A stretch of 64,000 bases of DNA from Kalmusia sp. IMI 367209 (Eukaryota > Ascomycota > Dothideomycetes > Pleosporales > Didymosphaeriaceae). The notes beneath the pieces were generated by a model. It worked only from the letters and a program-made list of their open reading frames with translations. It was not told the origin of the DNA and made no database searches. The position numbers and the translations under genes are program-made. Location: the NCBI GenBank assembly GCA_027946365.1, contig JAPEUQ010000004.1:310001-374000 (forward strand), written 5' to 3'. This document shows positions 22,035-32,868 of this stretch, in pieces; within the stretch, counting starts at the first letter, position 1; the number at the start of each line of letters is the position of its first letter.

Positions 22035-23064
22035 TTACTTCTTCTCGCTCTCATTCAACCATTTGTACACCACCCTCGCATCCTTCCCCTTGTATCTCTC
22101 ATCGCCCATTGCCTCACCAAAGGCATCAAGCGTAGGCCTGTCCAGAATAGTCCGTGCACCAACCATGTCCGCAAGATCGCTTCCCATCTTCAGCACCTTC
22201 GCACATAGCTCTATCCGGAACCCGCCCTCGTAATCCCTCGAACTCGGAACATTCGCCTGAATCCCCGGTACTGGGTTCGACTTCGACGTCACCCAGCACT
22301 GCCCTCCGCTCACATTGATAACATCCGTTAGAAGCGACAGATCAAGCCCCATCTTCGCGCCAATGTTCAGCGCTTCCGAGGCAGCCAGCGAAGTGATGGC
22401 CGAGAGATAGTTGTTGATGACCTTGAACGCTGTGCCCGCGCCCACGTCGCCACACAGAAACACTGCGTCCGCCTTGCCCATGTGCGAGAGATACGACTTA
22501 ACAGTCGGGAAGACATCTTTGTTGTCCGTTCCCACCATGAACGTCAGCGTCCCGTCCTGCGCCCCCATCGGCCCTCCTGAAACAGGCGCGTCTACAAACG
22601 TTAGTTTCTCCTTCACACTCGACTCCTTTGCCCGCTTTGCGACCTCCAATATCGTCGATGTCTCGATGGTCCCACATTCCATGATCACCTTCTCTGCACC
22701 TCCATCGCTGATTGCCTTTTCCGCGCCTGCGATGATGCCCGTTTCGGGGTTTAGGTATACGTCTTTTACGGCGCCGGACCCGGGGGAGCATTGTGATCAC
22801 TGTGTTCGCGCGCTGGACGGCTTCGAAGCCGTTCTCAATGGTTTCTACGGGGCCGAGGGACGTGGTTTGCGAGTGGAAGGTGGATATGGAGGAGGGCACA
22901 ACGTCGCAAACTAGGAGTGTGTGTGAAGCAGGAAGGCCTTTGCGGAGGTTGAGGGCCATGGGGTAACCCATTACGCCGAGGCCTGAGAATTGTTATTATG
23001 GATGCTATGATGACCCGCGAAGTGACTTACCTATGAACGCTACTGTATTATCAGGAGACGACAT
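22035..23064 (-). pseudogene. 3-hydroxyisobutyrate dehydrogenase-like protein, copy 2, with apparent frameshift
   Basis: Exon 1 is 23064-23031 and exon 2 runs 22982-22035. The first part reads MSSPDNTVAFIGLGVMGYP (GxGxxG coenzyme motif) to NTVITMLP. The second part, in another frame, continues with VYLNPETG, APVSGGPMGA and the catalytic lysine in AFKVINNYL. The frames change at a run of five G at 22782-22786 (five C on the coding strand); one base less or two more would restore it, to about 326 residues. A 44-nt GTAAAA...GCAG intron could also bridge the frames, but it would remove the VYLNPETG block, conserved in the copy at 18262-19280. So this is a recent pseudogene, a homopolymer sequencing error or, less likely, an extra intron. 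Role if intact: NAD(P)-dependent hydroxyacid oxidation. Confidence 0.75.
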
Positions 23065-23787
23065 GGTGTGCAAAGTATACAGATTTGGCTGTGTAAAGCA
23101 CATGCGAGATGCTCAAGAAGACCGTAAGAGTCACTTGATATGATCCGAACTATTTGCAGTGTCGTGACCCAAGTTCGAAAAAATGATGCAACACGACTCA
23201 GACTCGTAAGCGTAAGCAACTTGGCTTCCACGTAGGGCTCTTTGGAGAAAAGCTGCTTGTCATCTAATCGTCTCGCCTTGTGCAACGTGGATTATCGCAA
23301 GAAGCCCCTCACTTGGCTCCCGACCCCGCATCTCTTCCCCAACCTACCCCACGTGCTCCAATGGGAGATTGCGTCAGCGACTCATGATCCTTGTAAGCCG
23401 GGCGATGAGCTCTAATCCCAAAGTCAGCAGATGGCTAAGTGCGAAAGGAAATAAGACGACTAGGAAACATTTTTCCTCTGCGTTGGAGAAACGGAGAAGC
23501 GCGCAAGGGTCCTACTCCTTCTCTATGACGATTCAAGACGATGGCCTGAGGCGCTAGCACCTTGACCCCAGACCTCACCCCGCAGCTTATTGGAAAGACA
23601 TGGTTGGTCTGCCCAGCCCGGGCGTTTGGGCGTATTCTAGCAGGGGGGTAGCGTCAAAGTCAGCATTCACAAAGGATGCATGTAGAGCGACCTCCCAGCG
23701 CAACGCATTCCATCTCATCGATCGCTCGTTCCATCACTCACCTATTCTTTGTTTCTAGCCTGGCATCCGATCGACATCGCTGCCAGA
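23065..23787. promoter_or_regulatory. divergent promoter, dehydrogenase copy 2 / ACS transporter, with TTGGRG motifs
   Basis: A 723-bp divergent spacer. CCCCAA at 23337-23342, CTCCAA at 23356-23361 and TTGGAG at 23483-23488 are present. The segment CCCCTCAC...CTCTTCCCCAAC at 23305-23343 resembles the block at 18145-18172 upstream of the PcaC-like gene. No coding region. Confidence 0.4.
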
Positions 23788-25530
23788 ATGACCGATCCAG
23801 ATCACAAAGAAGTCCTCTCCTTGGGGCCTGAGGACGAAAAAGTGAAGCAGCTCCATCGCGAGTACCTACAGCAGGATGAGTCGCCGGTGGACATTGAGGT
23901 GCGGAAGAAAGAAGCTGCGCTTGTGCGGAAGTTGGACTGCTTCGTCGCACCTGTTATGATGCTGCTTATGTTGATCTCGTATCTGGATCGAGGGAATATC
24001 GGCTTTGCAGCGACGCAGGGGATGACGGAAGATATCAATCTGAAGGGTACTGAGCTGAACGTAAGTGATAAGATCAAGTCGGAATTGCGATGAGATGCTA
24101 ATGAATATTAGACTGCCGTTTCGGTGTTTTACATCTTTTATATTCTCGCGGAAGTAAGTTTTCTTGCTGACTGCTAGGTATCGAGATATATTGATGCTTT
24201 GCGCAGTTCCCTACCTCACTTCTCGTGAAGCGGCTCCAGTTCAATCGCGTCATTCCTGCTATTACGTTCTGCTGGGGTGTTGTGTGCTTGTGCACCGGTT
24301 TCGTACAGTCCTTCGGTGGCCTCGTAACCACGCGTATTTTCCTGGGATTTTTTGAGGGATGCTTGTTCCCATCTATGACACTGTTCCTGTGCAATTGGTA
24401 CACAAGGTAAGTTGGTTGTTTCAAGACAGACGGGTTGAAGCTAAATTTTCTTCTAACAGAGAAGAATTGGGTATCCGCGTCGCATATCTCTTCATTGCGT
24501 CAGCGCTCAGCGGAGCTTTCGGCGGTCTTATAGCCCTAGGCGTATTATACATGGACGGAATAAGAGGATGGTCAGGATGGCGATGGTAAGTCTCCCTCCC
24601 TGAATCTATCCGCGACTCACCAAACTTCTGCAGGCTATACGTCATCGAAGGCATCATTACCATTGTATGGGCCTTCATCTGCATCTTCCTCGTCCCTAAA
24701 AACTACGAAACCGCATACTTCCTCAACGACGAAGAAAAGAAAATCATGCGCCTGCGCGCCGAGCGCACGGAAGCGTACTCCGGTGGTAGCGGCCACGTCA
24801 CGAAAGCTGACATCAAGGAGGCGGCCAAGGATGTTAAGAGTTGGCTGCATGCGTGCATACAGATCGCAGTGGTGACCATCCTTTACGGGTTTGGAACATT
24901 CCTACCCATCATTATTAGATATGGCTTTAAGTACTCTACTCAGCAGGTAAGTCTTCAAATATCCTAAGAATCTGGGCTGTGTCTGATCAAATGTAGGCGC
25001 AATACCTCGTCGTCCCTGTGAACCTTTGGGGTGCCTTCGTCTACGCAGTTGGAGCCTACCTTTCAGACCGCTATCAAAAGCGCTTCCTTCCTCTCATCAT
25101 CTGCGCTCCCATTGGCATAGTCGGCTACGCCATTCTAGTTGCACCTGTAAGCGCTGGAGCGCAGTATTTTGCAACATACCTTATCGCCACGGCCTGTTTT
25201 CTCTGCACGGGCAGCAACATTACCTGGTTATCTGTGAATTGCGCTCCAGACAACAAGCGCGCAGCTTCCATCGGTATCTTACTGACGCTCACAAACATCG
25301 GCGGCGTGGTCAGCGGCCAGATATATTATAGTAAGGCGGCGCCAAGGTACGTGCTAGGGCATGCGTGGAGCTTGGGCTGCCTGACGTTTGCGTGGTGTGG
25401 ATGGTGGGTTGTCAGGGCTGTGTATAAGCGGAGAGAGGCTGAGAAGGATCGGAAGTTGGCCGAGGGTTATATCATGGCTGAAGGGACCATGTATACGGAC
25501 CGCGAGCCAGATTTTAGGTATCAGATCTAG
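23788..25530 (+). CDS. MFS transporter, anion:cation symporter (ACS/DAL5-TNA1) family
   Basis: Six exons (23788-24060, 24112-24153, 24207-24406, 24460-24585, 24634-24946, 24997-25530) encode 495 residues; the first ATG in frame is at 23788. After a short acidic N-terminus the family signature appears: EAALVRKLDCFVAPVMMLLM, then ISYLDRGNIGFAATQGM. Further landmarks are FPTSLLVKRL, RIFLGFFEGCLFPSMTLFLCNWYTREELG and FLVPKNYETAYFLNDEEKKIM. Members import organic anions such as allantoate, nicotinate, pantothenate, tartrate or aromatic acids by proton symport at the plasma membrane. It closes the catabolic cluster on the right and is the likely uptake system for the pathway substrate (inference from context). 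Confidence 0.9.
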
Positions 25531-28085
25531 TAGTGGTCTGTTCGCTCGATGCAACACCGTCTTTGCTGTTGTTAGACTAGACTCAATAGGTGTAAAGAGA
25601 GCTGAGGAATTTATCGTCTTCGAATGTTTCGTGTAGAACCGTATGATGTTAGCATATACAAGAGACCGGTACGCCTGTGAGACACATGAGTATACGTCCT
25701 CCAGAAAGATAGATCAGAATGTTATAGTTCCTCGATGCTGCTGACCACTTCAATCTTGAAATTACTTTAAGGGTGCATTGCAGGCGGCGACGAGCTATCT
25801 CCTGTGTGCTGCGTTCCAGAAGTGGCCTAACAACAAGTTTGACAAAATCTTGCTGGCATTCCTTTTCGGCGAGGGCAAAGACGTGTGACAATCAAGCGCT
25901 ATGTAGCGAAGCACGAGAGATGTAAGGCGAGAACCGAAGTGGTAGTTTTAAGCGTTAACACATTGTTGCTCCGAGGTATCAATGAGGAGGAACGACTACG
26001 TACCTTGAGCAAGATGTGAACATAAAAAGTCATTATTCTCAACATATATTCGATATTCCGGAAGTGGGCAGGTTTCATCGGCGGTATGTTCCCTGTGCTC
26101 GTAGTAAGGGCAAAGGGGTGTCGTAGCAAGATAAACGAGAATAGAGCAAAATGTGATATGTGTATCATTGTAGCACAATAGCTATCTTTTGCTCATCGAC
26201 ATTTTACCGTCCCTTTACTCCCATGATTGACGCTTCAAAAATCGAGAGAATCGCTAGAGAATGTCATTATGGTCTATCGTTGGTATCCACTTTACGCTGG
26301 CGTCCGCTATTTACTCTAGGCTGCCTGCCGTGTGCTCGTATACCACTTTCCCGGGACCCATGTTCTCCCTTCAATAAGCTGACTAAGCTATGCATAATCT
26401 TCATTGATTCTAGCAAGCTTTGCGTAAATCTCTCCCTTATTGCGCACTCGGTATACACAAATGCTGCGTTTCTCTCCCCGATGATAAGCTGTAACTGCAC
26501 TAAAGTAGGTTTGAGTTCCGCGGGAGAGTTGAATCAATAGACGCGTGTAGGGAGTATTTTGGAGTGCGAACGTATGCTAGTAAGACTGCGTGGGGAATAG
26601 TGAGGTGTTCGGATCTCCGACCGGGTGCGGGTCGCGGCGAAGTTAGCGGGGAGCGCCACGCTCTAGGTCAATGCCCACCGGTCTATGGCTATTGTGGAGC
26701 TCCTACGGGTGCTTGGAATCATATACAACATGGTCGTACACAGATTTGGACACGTAGTGCAAGTAACTGACTTTAGATGATGCTTCTGAAAATCGAGGAG
26801 CGTGGACGAGAGTCGCAGCATTGACATGTGTCAAGGGAAACGCTAAGCGGCGATCGCTGTAGGAAGCAACTATGGCGACAAACACCTGCATGGCCCATTC
26901 CGGCAGTTCGCCATAGATCCTAGGGCGTTATGCGTGCTGCAAAATAAAGTTTGGAAGCGGGCGGGCTGAACCGAGGCGTCAGAGCCGGGTTACAAAATAC
27001 CGGTGTTCCGGGAACAACTTGAGTTTGCGGGTGACGGGCATTCGACGAACGTGCCCTGATTGAGTTCGGTAATGACTTGCTGCTCGAAGATCCCAGCCCT
27101 TTGGGCAAGGTCAAATCTGGTAACTTAATCATGGACGATGCGGCGTCTGTGGAGGTGATGAGCGTATCACTTAGCGGGGATCGCGGGGACCAGGGAAACA
27201 CCTTCATCCCTTCATCCCGCCACCCTGCATTGATGCCAGCGAATTTGCTGTACGAGATTCCATACGACATTGTGATACATGCTGTAGCTATCACAAGCAT
27301 TCTGCGCTTATTCGTACCGAAAACTGAACTGGAACTACCTCGACGGTAACTGCACGCTTGACGTAGTGGACGATGTGGGATAATTGCAGTGAGCAGTGGG
27401 ATGACAAGGGGATATTGGATTGCCGATCATTCCGGTTCGGTTGGGCGAATTTTGGTGCACATTGCGAGACATTCGATGGTAAAAGGAGGCACCGGCGAGG
27501 CGGGCGTGGCTGGAAGTCAAGACCCGGAGTCTTTCCGCATGTTAAGGATAGGGAAACATTGGCGAGAGGCACTCTTGAGCGCTCCTGGGCATGAAGAGGG
27601 AAAGGCATCTCAGTTCAGCAGCCGAGGAGACCAAGCAAAATCTCATACATACAACGTCGTCTAGTCGGCCCTTCAAGAACTAAGACAAACCTAACATCCC
27701 GGCTGCTGTACTGGCGTTGGCATCAGCGTACATGGTCCGCCTCTAAGACGAGGTAATCCAAGGGCGCTTCGCCAATCACGATAGGAACACGACCGCCGGG
27801 GCTTGCATCGCATGAGAGAATGCGAGATGGTGCAGCCACACCCGAGTTCCCCGAAACGCCAGAGAGATGTGTTTAAACTTTAAATTCTCGGGAAAATTAG
27901 AACGGAAGACCCTATAATAGCAAGGATATGGAGATTAAACCACTTTTGACAATAGAGACGGAGTGAGACTATATCTTGAGACCAATCGCACGTCATGTCA
28001 GATCGTGGTTATAGAGTTCCTGGTTCGATAGATAAAGTCGATCGTCGCGTTGTGAGCACGCTTTGCTTGGGCAGTCTCTAGCGTC
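25531..28085. other. 2.5 kb gene-poor stretch
   Basis: No supported gene. Many short open frames on both strands, the longest being 126 codons on the minus strand at 26920-27300, none with a recognisable motif or matching splice partners. No terminal repeats or transposase remnants recognised. The area separates the catabolic cluster from the membrane-receptor genes. Confidence 0.45.
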
Positions 28086-29439
28086 ATGGTATATCGGACA
28101 TCCTCATTGCCTCTTCAGTCTTCTCTTGGCTAACGAACTTATAGAGTGGCATCATTGATACATCAGGCCAGGTGAGCTCCAGCTCTCGCTTGCTGCAAGC
28201 TTGCATGCACTGACAATGGCAAGTTTCCTCCTGGCTACCTGGAAGAGAGCCGAGTTCCCCAGATCATTGGTGGGAACGCTGCCGTTCAAGTCCTTGGGAC
28301 TCTCTTTTTCTTCGCACGTGTGTACTCTCGTGTGTTTCTGATGGGCACGTGGAAAAGCGATGACTGGGCTCTAACTGTTGCTTGGGTAAGCGTTCCTCGT
28401 GATAACCTTGCACCATTATTTCATCGCTAATGTAAATCTCTAGATCCTCGCAATGGGCTACAGCACCTGCCAGTATGGTCAAGTGCCCCATGGAGCTGGA
28501 CGGCACCTTGCTGCTTCACCTAATATGGAGAACGCCATTACCAGCCAGAAATGGTCATTCGCGGCGCAGATACTCCTCATATTAGCCATCCCTATGCCTA
28601 AAGTCAGCATGTGTCTATCATATGTGCGTATCTTCTACTCGGACATATCGGGACGGCATCTCATCTACGGGCTGTTGGTTCTACTGGTGATGACCACGGT
28701 TTCCATTTTCACTGAAAGTTTTCTGACGTGTCAGCCATTGGATTTGTATTGGAAGGAGCTGAGGCCTGCAGACAAATGCCTCAAAGACACTGCCACGATC
28801 TACGTCCACGGAAGCGTTAACCTCGTGGTTGACGTAGCATTGATGTGTATTCTGATCCCACGCATACTCAACTTGCAGCTAAACAATCGGCAAAGGTGGG
28901 GGTTGGTCGGCATTGTGATGGTGGGGACACTGTCTGTGGTTGCGGGTGTCGTTCGGCTCGTCCGTGTCGGTACGACACTGAGCAAGTACTATACAACAGG
29001 TCAATTCGACCCCTCGTGGGACATGTATGATGTCTCCATCTGGACATCGACCGAGATCTACGTTGCACTCATCTGCGCGGCGGCGCCAGGTGTGAAGCCG
29101 CTGGTGAACAAGCTACTACCCAAGCTGTTGGGTACAACGTTGCGCAGTCGGACCACGGGCGGACACACGAACCCTGTTGAACTAAGCTCTAAGATGAAGC
29201 GAACGACGCGAGGGACGACACATGGCACGAGGCACTCCACAGTGCTTAAGAGTGGGAGCACCGCGAACCTGACAACGGCGCATGGGCCGTACTCGGAGAT
29301 TCACAGCCTGGGAAAGCACACAGACGAGGATAGCCTGGATGGCAAGAGCGACATTGGGGAGGGACACATTCGTGAAAGGCCAGCAGATGGCATTGTGCGC
29401 AACACGAGGGTAGTGATAACGTCCGAGGAGCGGGTCTAA
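28086..29439 (+). CDS. Pth11-like integral membrane protein (fungal rhodopsin-like domain), first copy
   Basis: Proposed exons 28086-28088 (only the ATG), 28145-28171, 28224-28385 and 28444-29439 give 395 residues. The N-terminus joins to MSGIIDTSGQFPPGYLEESR. Upstream introns have strong donors (GTATAT, GTGAGC) and CTAAC/CTGAC branch sites. The seven-helix fungal rhodopsin-like fold is recognisable: VQVLGTLFFFARVYSR, SDDWALTVAWILAMGYS, KVSMCLSYVRIFY, FLTCQPLDLYW, NLVVDVALMCILIPRI, LVGIVMVGTLSVVAGVVRLVR, and WTSTEIYVALICAAAPGVKPLV. A ~110-residue basic/Ser-Thr-rich cytoplasmic tail follows. No CFEM domain. Relatives act as surface sensors, but most are uncharacterised. The helices are secure; the first two exons are inferred. 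Confidence 0.78.
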
Positions 29440-30114
29440 CAGGTGAATAGACATAAAAACCGACGCGTGGCGCTGAAGCGTGATGCACAATCGTATAGCG
29501 AGCAATGTTCCATCCGAACCATCGTATCAAGCGCATGCTCGAGTTCGGTGCTGAGAGACGGTCTCGCCCTCGTCGATGATGAATGAAGCAGGGAAGCTGG
29601 GGCGGCGCTGCGGGACGATCGATGGACAGGCGTGACCTCATCGCGCGCGTTCCTGCCGCATCGCGCACGCGGGGGTAGTCGCAATGCACCTACCCAGGTT
29701 CATCCGTCATCCTCAATCACTCACCTTCGCCCTCCGTCTTTCCTCACCCTCTTATTTCGTGCGCTCGTCGCTATGAGAACCTTGGCTGCGTACTGCGCTG
29801 CTTACTCCTCTCTACGGACGCCAGATGGTGTGAATGGACGCTGCGACGTAATCCATCGACCGTCGTCCCGTCCAGCGCCGGATGTTAGCGCATCAGCATC
29901 AGCCTCTTTCGCAATGGCCGCCGATTGATCCGACTGTGCCTCTCCTGCGCACTGCACGAGGCTGCTCCCCGCCTTCTGATAGGCTGTCTGCTGTCTTTGA
30001 CCATTTGTCGATACGAATCCCGCCACGACTTCGCCATGTATAAAGCGCCTGCTGCTTGGCTGCTTCTCGGCGAAAGCTTGTGCCAGTTCTAAGCCTTGCA
30101 GTCAGAACCTAAGC
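29440..30114. other. intergenic region, phosphatase promoter
   Basis: No supported gene; contains the promoter of the acid phosphatase with a TATA element near its 3' end. Confidence 0.5.
30039..30044 (+). promoter_or_regulatory. TATA box of acid phosphatase gene
   Basis: TATAAA in the context CCATGTATAAAGCGCC, 71 bp upstream of the ATG at 30115, a suitable distance for a short 5' UTR. Confidence 0.5.
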
Positions 30115-32116
30115 ATGAAGCTGTCTTTGACGGGTGTCCCTGCCGTTTCGGCACTTGTTCTAGGTGCCGTCGCCGCTCCAACAACAACAATTTCAGCCGC
30201 GCCTTTTGCAGGCTCGGAAACCGCGGACTCTTTCCCGCCGACCGACAGTATGTCGCTTCTGTTTATTCGATGTTGGATATGCGTATGCGATTTTGTGTTG
30301 GATATGCGTATGCGATTTTGTGTTGGATATGCGTATGCGATTTTGTGTTGGATATGCGCCTGCGTTCGTTGTGGGTATGCTAAAATTCAATGTGCAGCGG
30401 CTGTCAATACATCCCTGTTTCCCCCAGAGGCATCGGTAGGATTTCCCGGACCCACCCCTACCGGCCTTGAGCCTGCTGCGATACAAACAGCGCCTGTCTA
30501 CCCCTACAACGACGCAGGCGACGCAAACCAATTCCCGCTCATCAAGCCTCAGCCGCATGGTAGCAGCGCCGGGTCGAGCTTTGACATTACTAGATACTGG
30601 GGCAATCTCTCGCCCTGGTATTCACTTCGCTCCTCCGACTTCGGTTTACCCGATGCGAGCCCGCTGATACCGGAGGGCTGCGACATCACGCAGCTGCATC
30701 TCCTTTACCGCCATGGTGCGAGGTACCCTACGAGCGATGCAGCGCCTCAGACTTTTGCCCAGAAGATTGCGAATGCCACCAAGACGGGCTTGGCCGTTTC
30801 TGGCGAGCTCGCTTTCCTCGGGAACTGGACCTACAAACTGGGCGCCGAGCTTCTCACTCCCTTTGGACGCAGCCAAAACTTTCTCTTGGGTGTTCAGTAT
30901 CGTGAACTCTACGGCCATCTCCTCAACAACTTCACAGAAACGGGCGCGTTACCTGTCTTCCGCACCCAGTCACAAGATCGTATGGTCAAGACTGCGGAGA
31001 ATTTCGCTGCTGGCTTCTTTGGTGTGCCCGAGTACTTGAACCAGGTCAACATCGAAATCCTTGTCGAGACGCTTGGCGTAAACAACTCTGGGGCTCCATA
31101 CGAAACCTGCCCGAACTCGAACATCAAGAGCCGTGGCAGCATTGGTAGTACAGTAGCTGCCCAATTTGCTAACAACGCTTTCAATGCTACTATCGCTCGG
31201 CTGCAGTCGCAGGTAAGCCAGATGTTTGAATAAACAGTTTCGGCCAAGATCTGCACACTCACGCCACCAGGTCTCGGGGATCAATTTTACGTCAACCGAT
31301 GCCATTGCCATGCTTCAGCTTTGCTCGTACGAAACTCATGGACTTGGTTATTCGGCTTTTTGCGACTTGTTCAGCCAGGAAGATTTTCTAAACTACGAGT
31401 ACTATTATGATCTGGTATGATTCCCGATCCATCTACTTGTATGTGCTAAGCTGATTGACTGCTATACGTAGTCATTCTACTACAACAACGGTCCTGGATC
31501 TCCTGTCGCAGCTGCCCAGGGTAAGGGGTTTCTCGATGAGTTTATCGCGCGCTTCACGGGCAGATACCCCCAAGCTCTGTCAGCACTAAACAGGACGTTC
31601 GACAACACTTCGACCTACTTCCCGCTCAATCAGTCGATTTATGCGGATGCTACGCATGAAGTTGTTGTACTCGATACACTAACAGCATTCAATCTGACGG
31701 CGCTATTTGACGGGCCGCCCTTGAGTGGTACTGGGAATCGCGGTCAGAACAGCTTTGTGGCTAGCAAAATCGTACCCTTTGCGACCCACTTCACAACTCA
31801 AGTGCTGTCCTGCCCTGCATACCAGCCGACGAAGCAGATTCGCTTTATCATGTAAGCAGTCCATCTATCCCTTGATCCCTGTGCTATCCACTCTTTTGTT
31901 GGTACTCGCCTGATATCCATTTGCAGAAATGACGCAGTCATTCCCATCAGCAACTACCCTGGATGTCCTGAAGACCCGAACGGTCTTTGCTCGTTTGACA
32001 ATGTTGTCTCGGTGCTTCAAAAGCGAAGCAGTGAGATTGACTACGATTACGACTGCTTCGCCAACTACACCGCTTCTCCTGGTGTGAATTACAATGGCCG
32101 TGCTCCGGGAACCTAG
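30115..32116 (+). CDS. secreted histidine acid phosphatase (phytase-like)
   Basis: Five exons (30115-30247, 30398-31212, 31271-31414, 31472-31851, 31927-32116) give 553 residues. A signal peptide (MKLSLTGVPAVSALVLGAVA) is followed by a mature protein of the branch-2 histidine phosphatase superfamily. The catalytic RHGARYP carries the nucleophilic histidine. LLGVQYRELYG, FRTQSQDRMVKTAENFAAGFFG and several cysteines match fungal acid phosphatases and phytases. The second catalytic motif reads ATHEVVVLD, with Glu where classical phytases have Asp after His. The product would release phosphate from phosphomonoesters or inositol phosphates outside the cell. Many N-glycosylation sequons are visible. 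Intron 1 is 150 bp, a multiple of three without in-frame stops, so retention would add 50 residues. Confidence 0.88.
30271..30358 (+). repeat. 25-bp minisatellite inside phosphatase intron 1
   Basis: Three identical 25-bp units (30271-30295, 30296-30320, 30321-30345; unit begins TGTTGGATATGCGTATGCGA) and a 13-bp partial fourth. The array lies wholly within the intron 30248-30397. Reading through it gives a Cys/aromatic-rich hydrophobic peptide foreign to the phosphatase family. Confidence 0.9.
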
Positions 32117-32868
32117 GCGTGCGGTCAGGCTGGCCGATGTAACAATGCTATCTAATAACTGCATGTGGCACGACATGCATGGAAATAGCTAGGTCACATG
32201 ATAGTATTTTTTTATTGTTCTATCAATGTACCATAACACAAACCCGTAAACACATGATCTAACGTGATCAGTTTTCTGCTATTATGTAACCATCATGCTA
32301 GTCACTAATAGTAAATTCTTGAAGTGATCACAAAATTGGAAAGTACGTGCATGCTCATATATACGCTCATCATACCGACAATTGCGCACCTTTGTACCAC
32401 CCAAATGGGTTGCATTGCGGTAACACCAAGTGTCCAAACCGTTTACCAATCATTCCACTGTAAATTTACGTGTAGCGATCACATGCGAACACCGTCGTAT
32501 GCTCAACTTGCTAAGAGCCGCAAAGTAGATTTCTGTGTTTCGCCATAGGGGCAGGGAATTTTCGGGATTATCTACAATTCTTGCTCCTGCGTCGAGATCC
32601 GATTCGCTTCTAGAACTCTCCAAGCTTCCCCGTGAGCATCCAATCGGGCACGTTAGCGGCCACGGACATTGCAGCAACGTGGAAGACAGATCACATCCTG
32701 GTCATCACTGGGGTGGGTGGCACATGGTACCCTAGCACGATAGGAGTATCGATATATCGCCAATGCGTTGATGCAAGACATTCTATTGTTTGAACGTGAA
32801 CTTTTCGTATACTCGTAACTCGTACACACTTTTTAATCGTAACAGGTCGTAAGCCATAGAGGCAGAGC
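32117..32868. other. AT-rich intergenic spacer between convergent genes
   Basis: No supported gene. Holds the 3' ends of the phosphatase gene (plus) and the Pth11-like gene (minus). Confidence 0.5.

Noticed and set aside
22740..22783. 44-nt intron in dehydrogenase copy 2
   Set aside because: It restores the frame but deletes a block conserved in the paralog, its branch site is poor, and a homopolymer frameshift explains the data better.
26920..27300. 126-codon minus-strand frame in the gene-poor stretch
   Set aside because: No recognisable family, no supporting exons, and other frames are open too.
25531..28085. Decayed transposable element
   Set aside because: No terminal repeats, target duplications, transposase motifs or AT-rich RIP-like composition could be seen.
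30115..31233. Continuous 372-codon reading through phosphatase intron 1
   Set aside because: The Cys-rich 50-residue insert is encoded by a minisatellite bounded by GTATGT and GTGCAG, so it is better explained as an intron that happens to be open.
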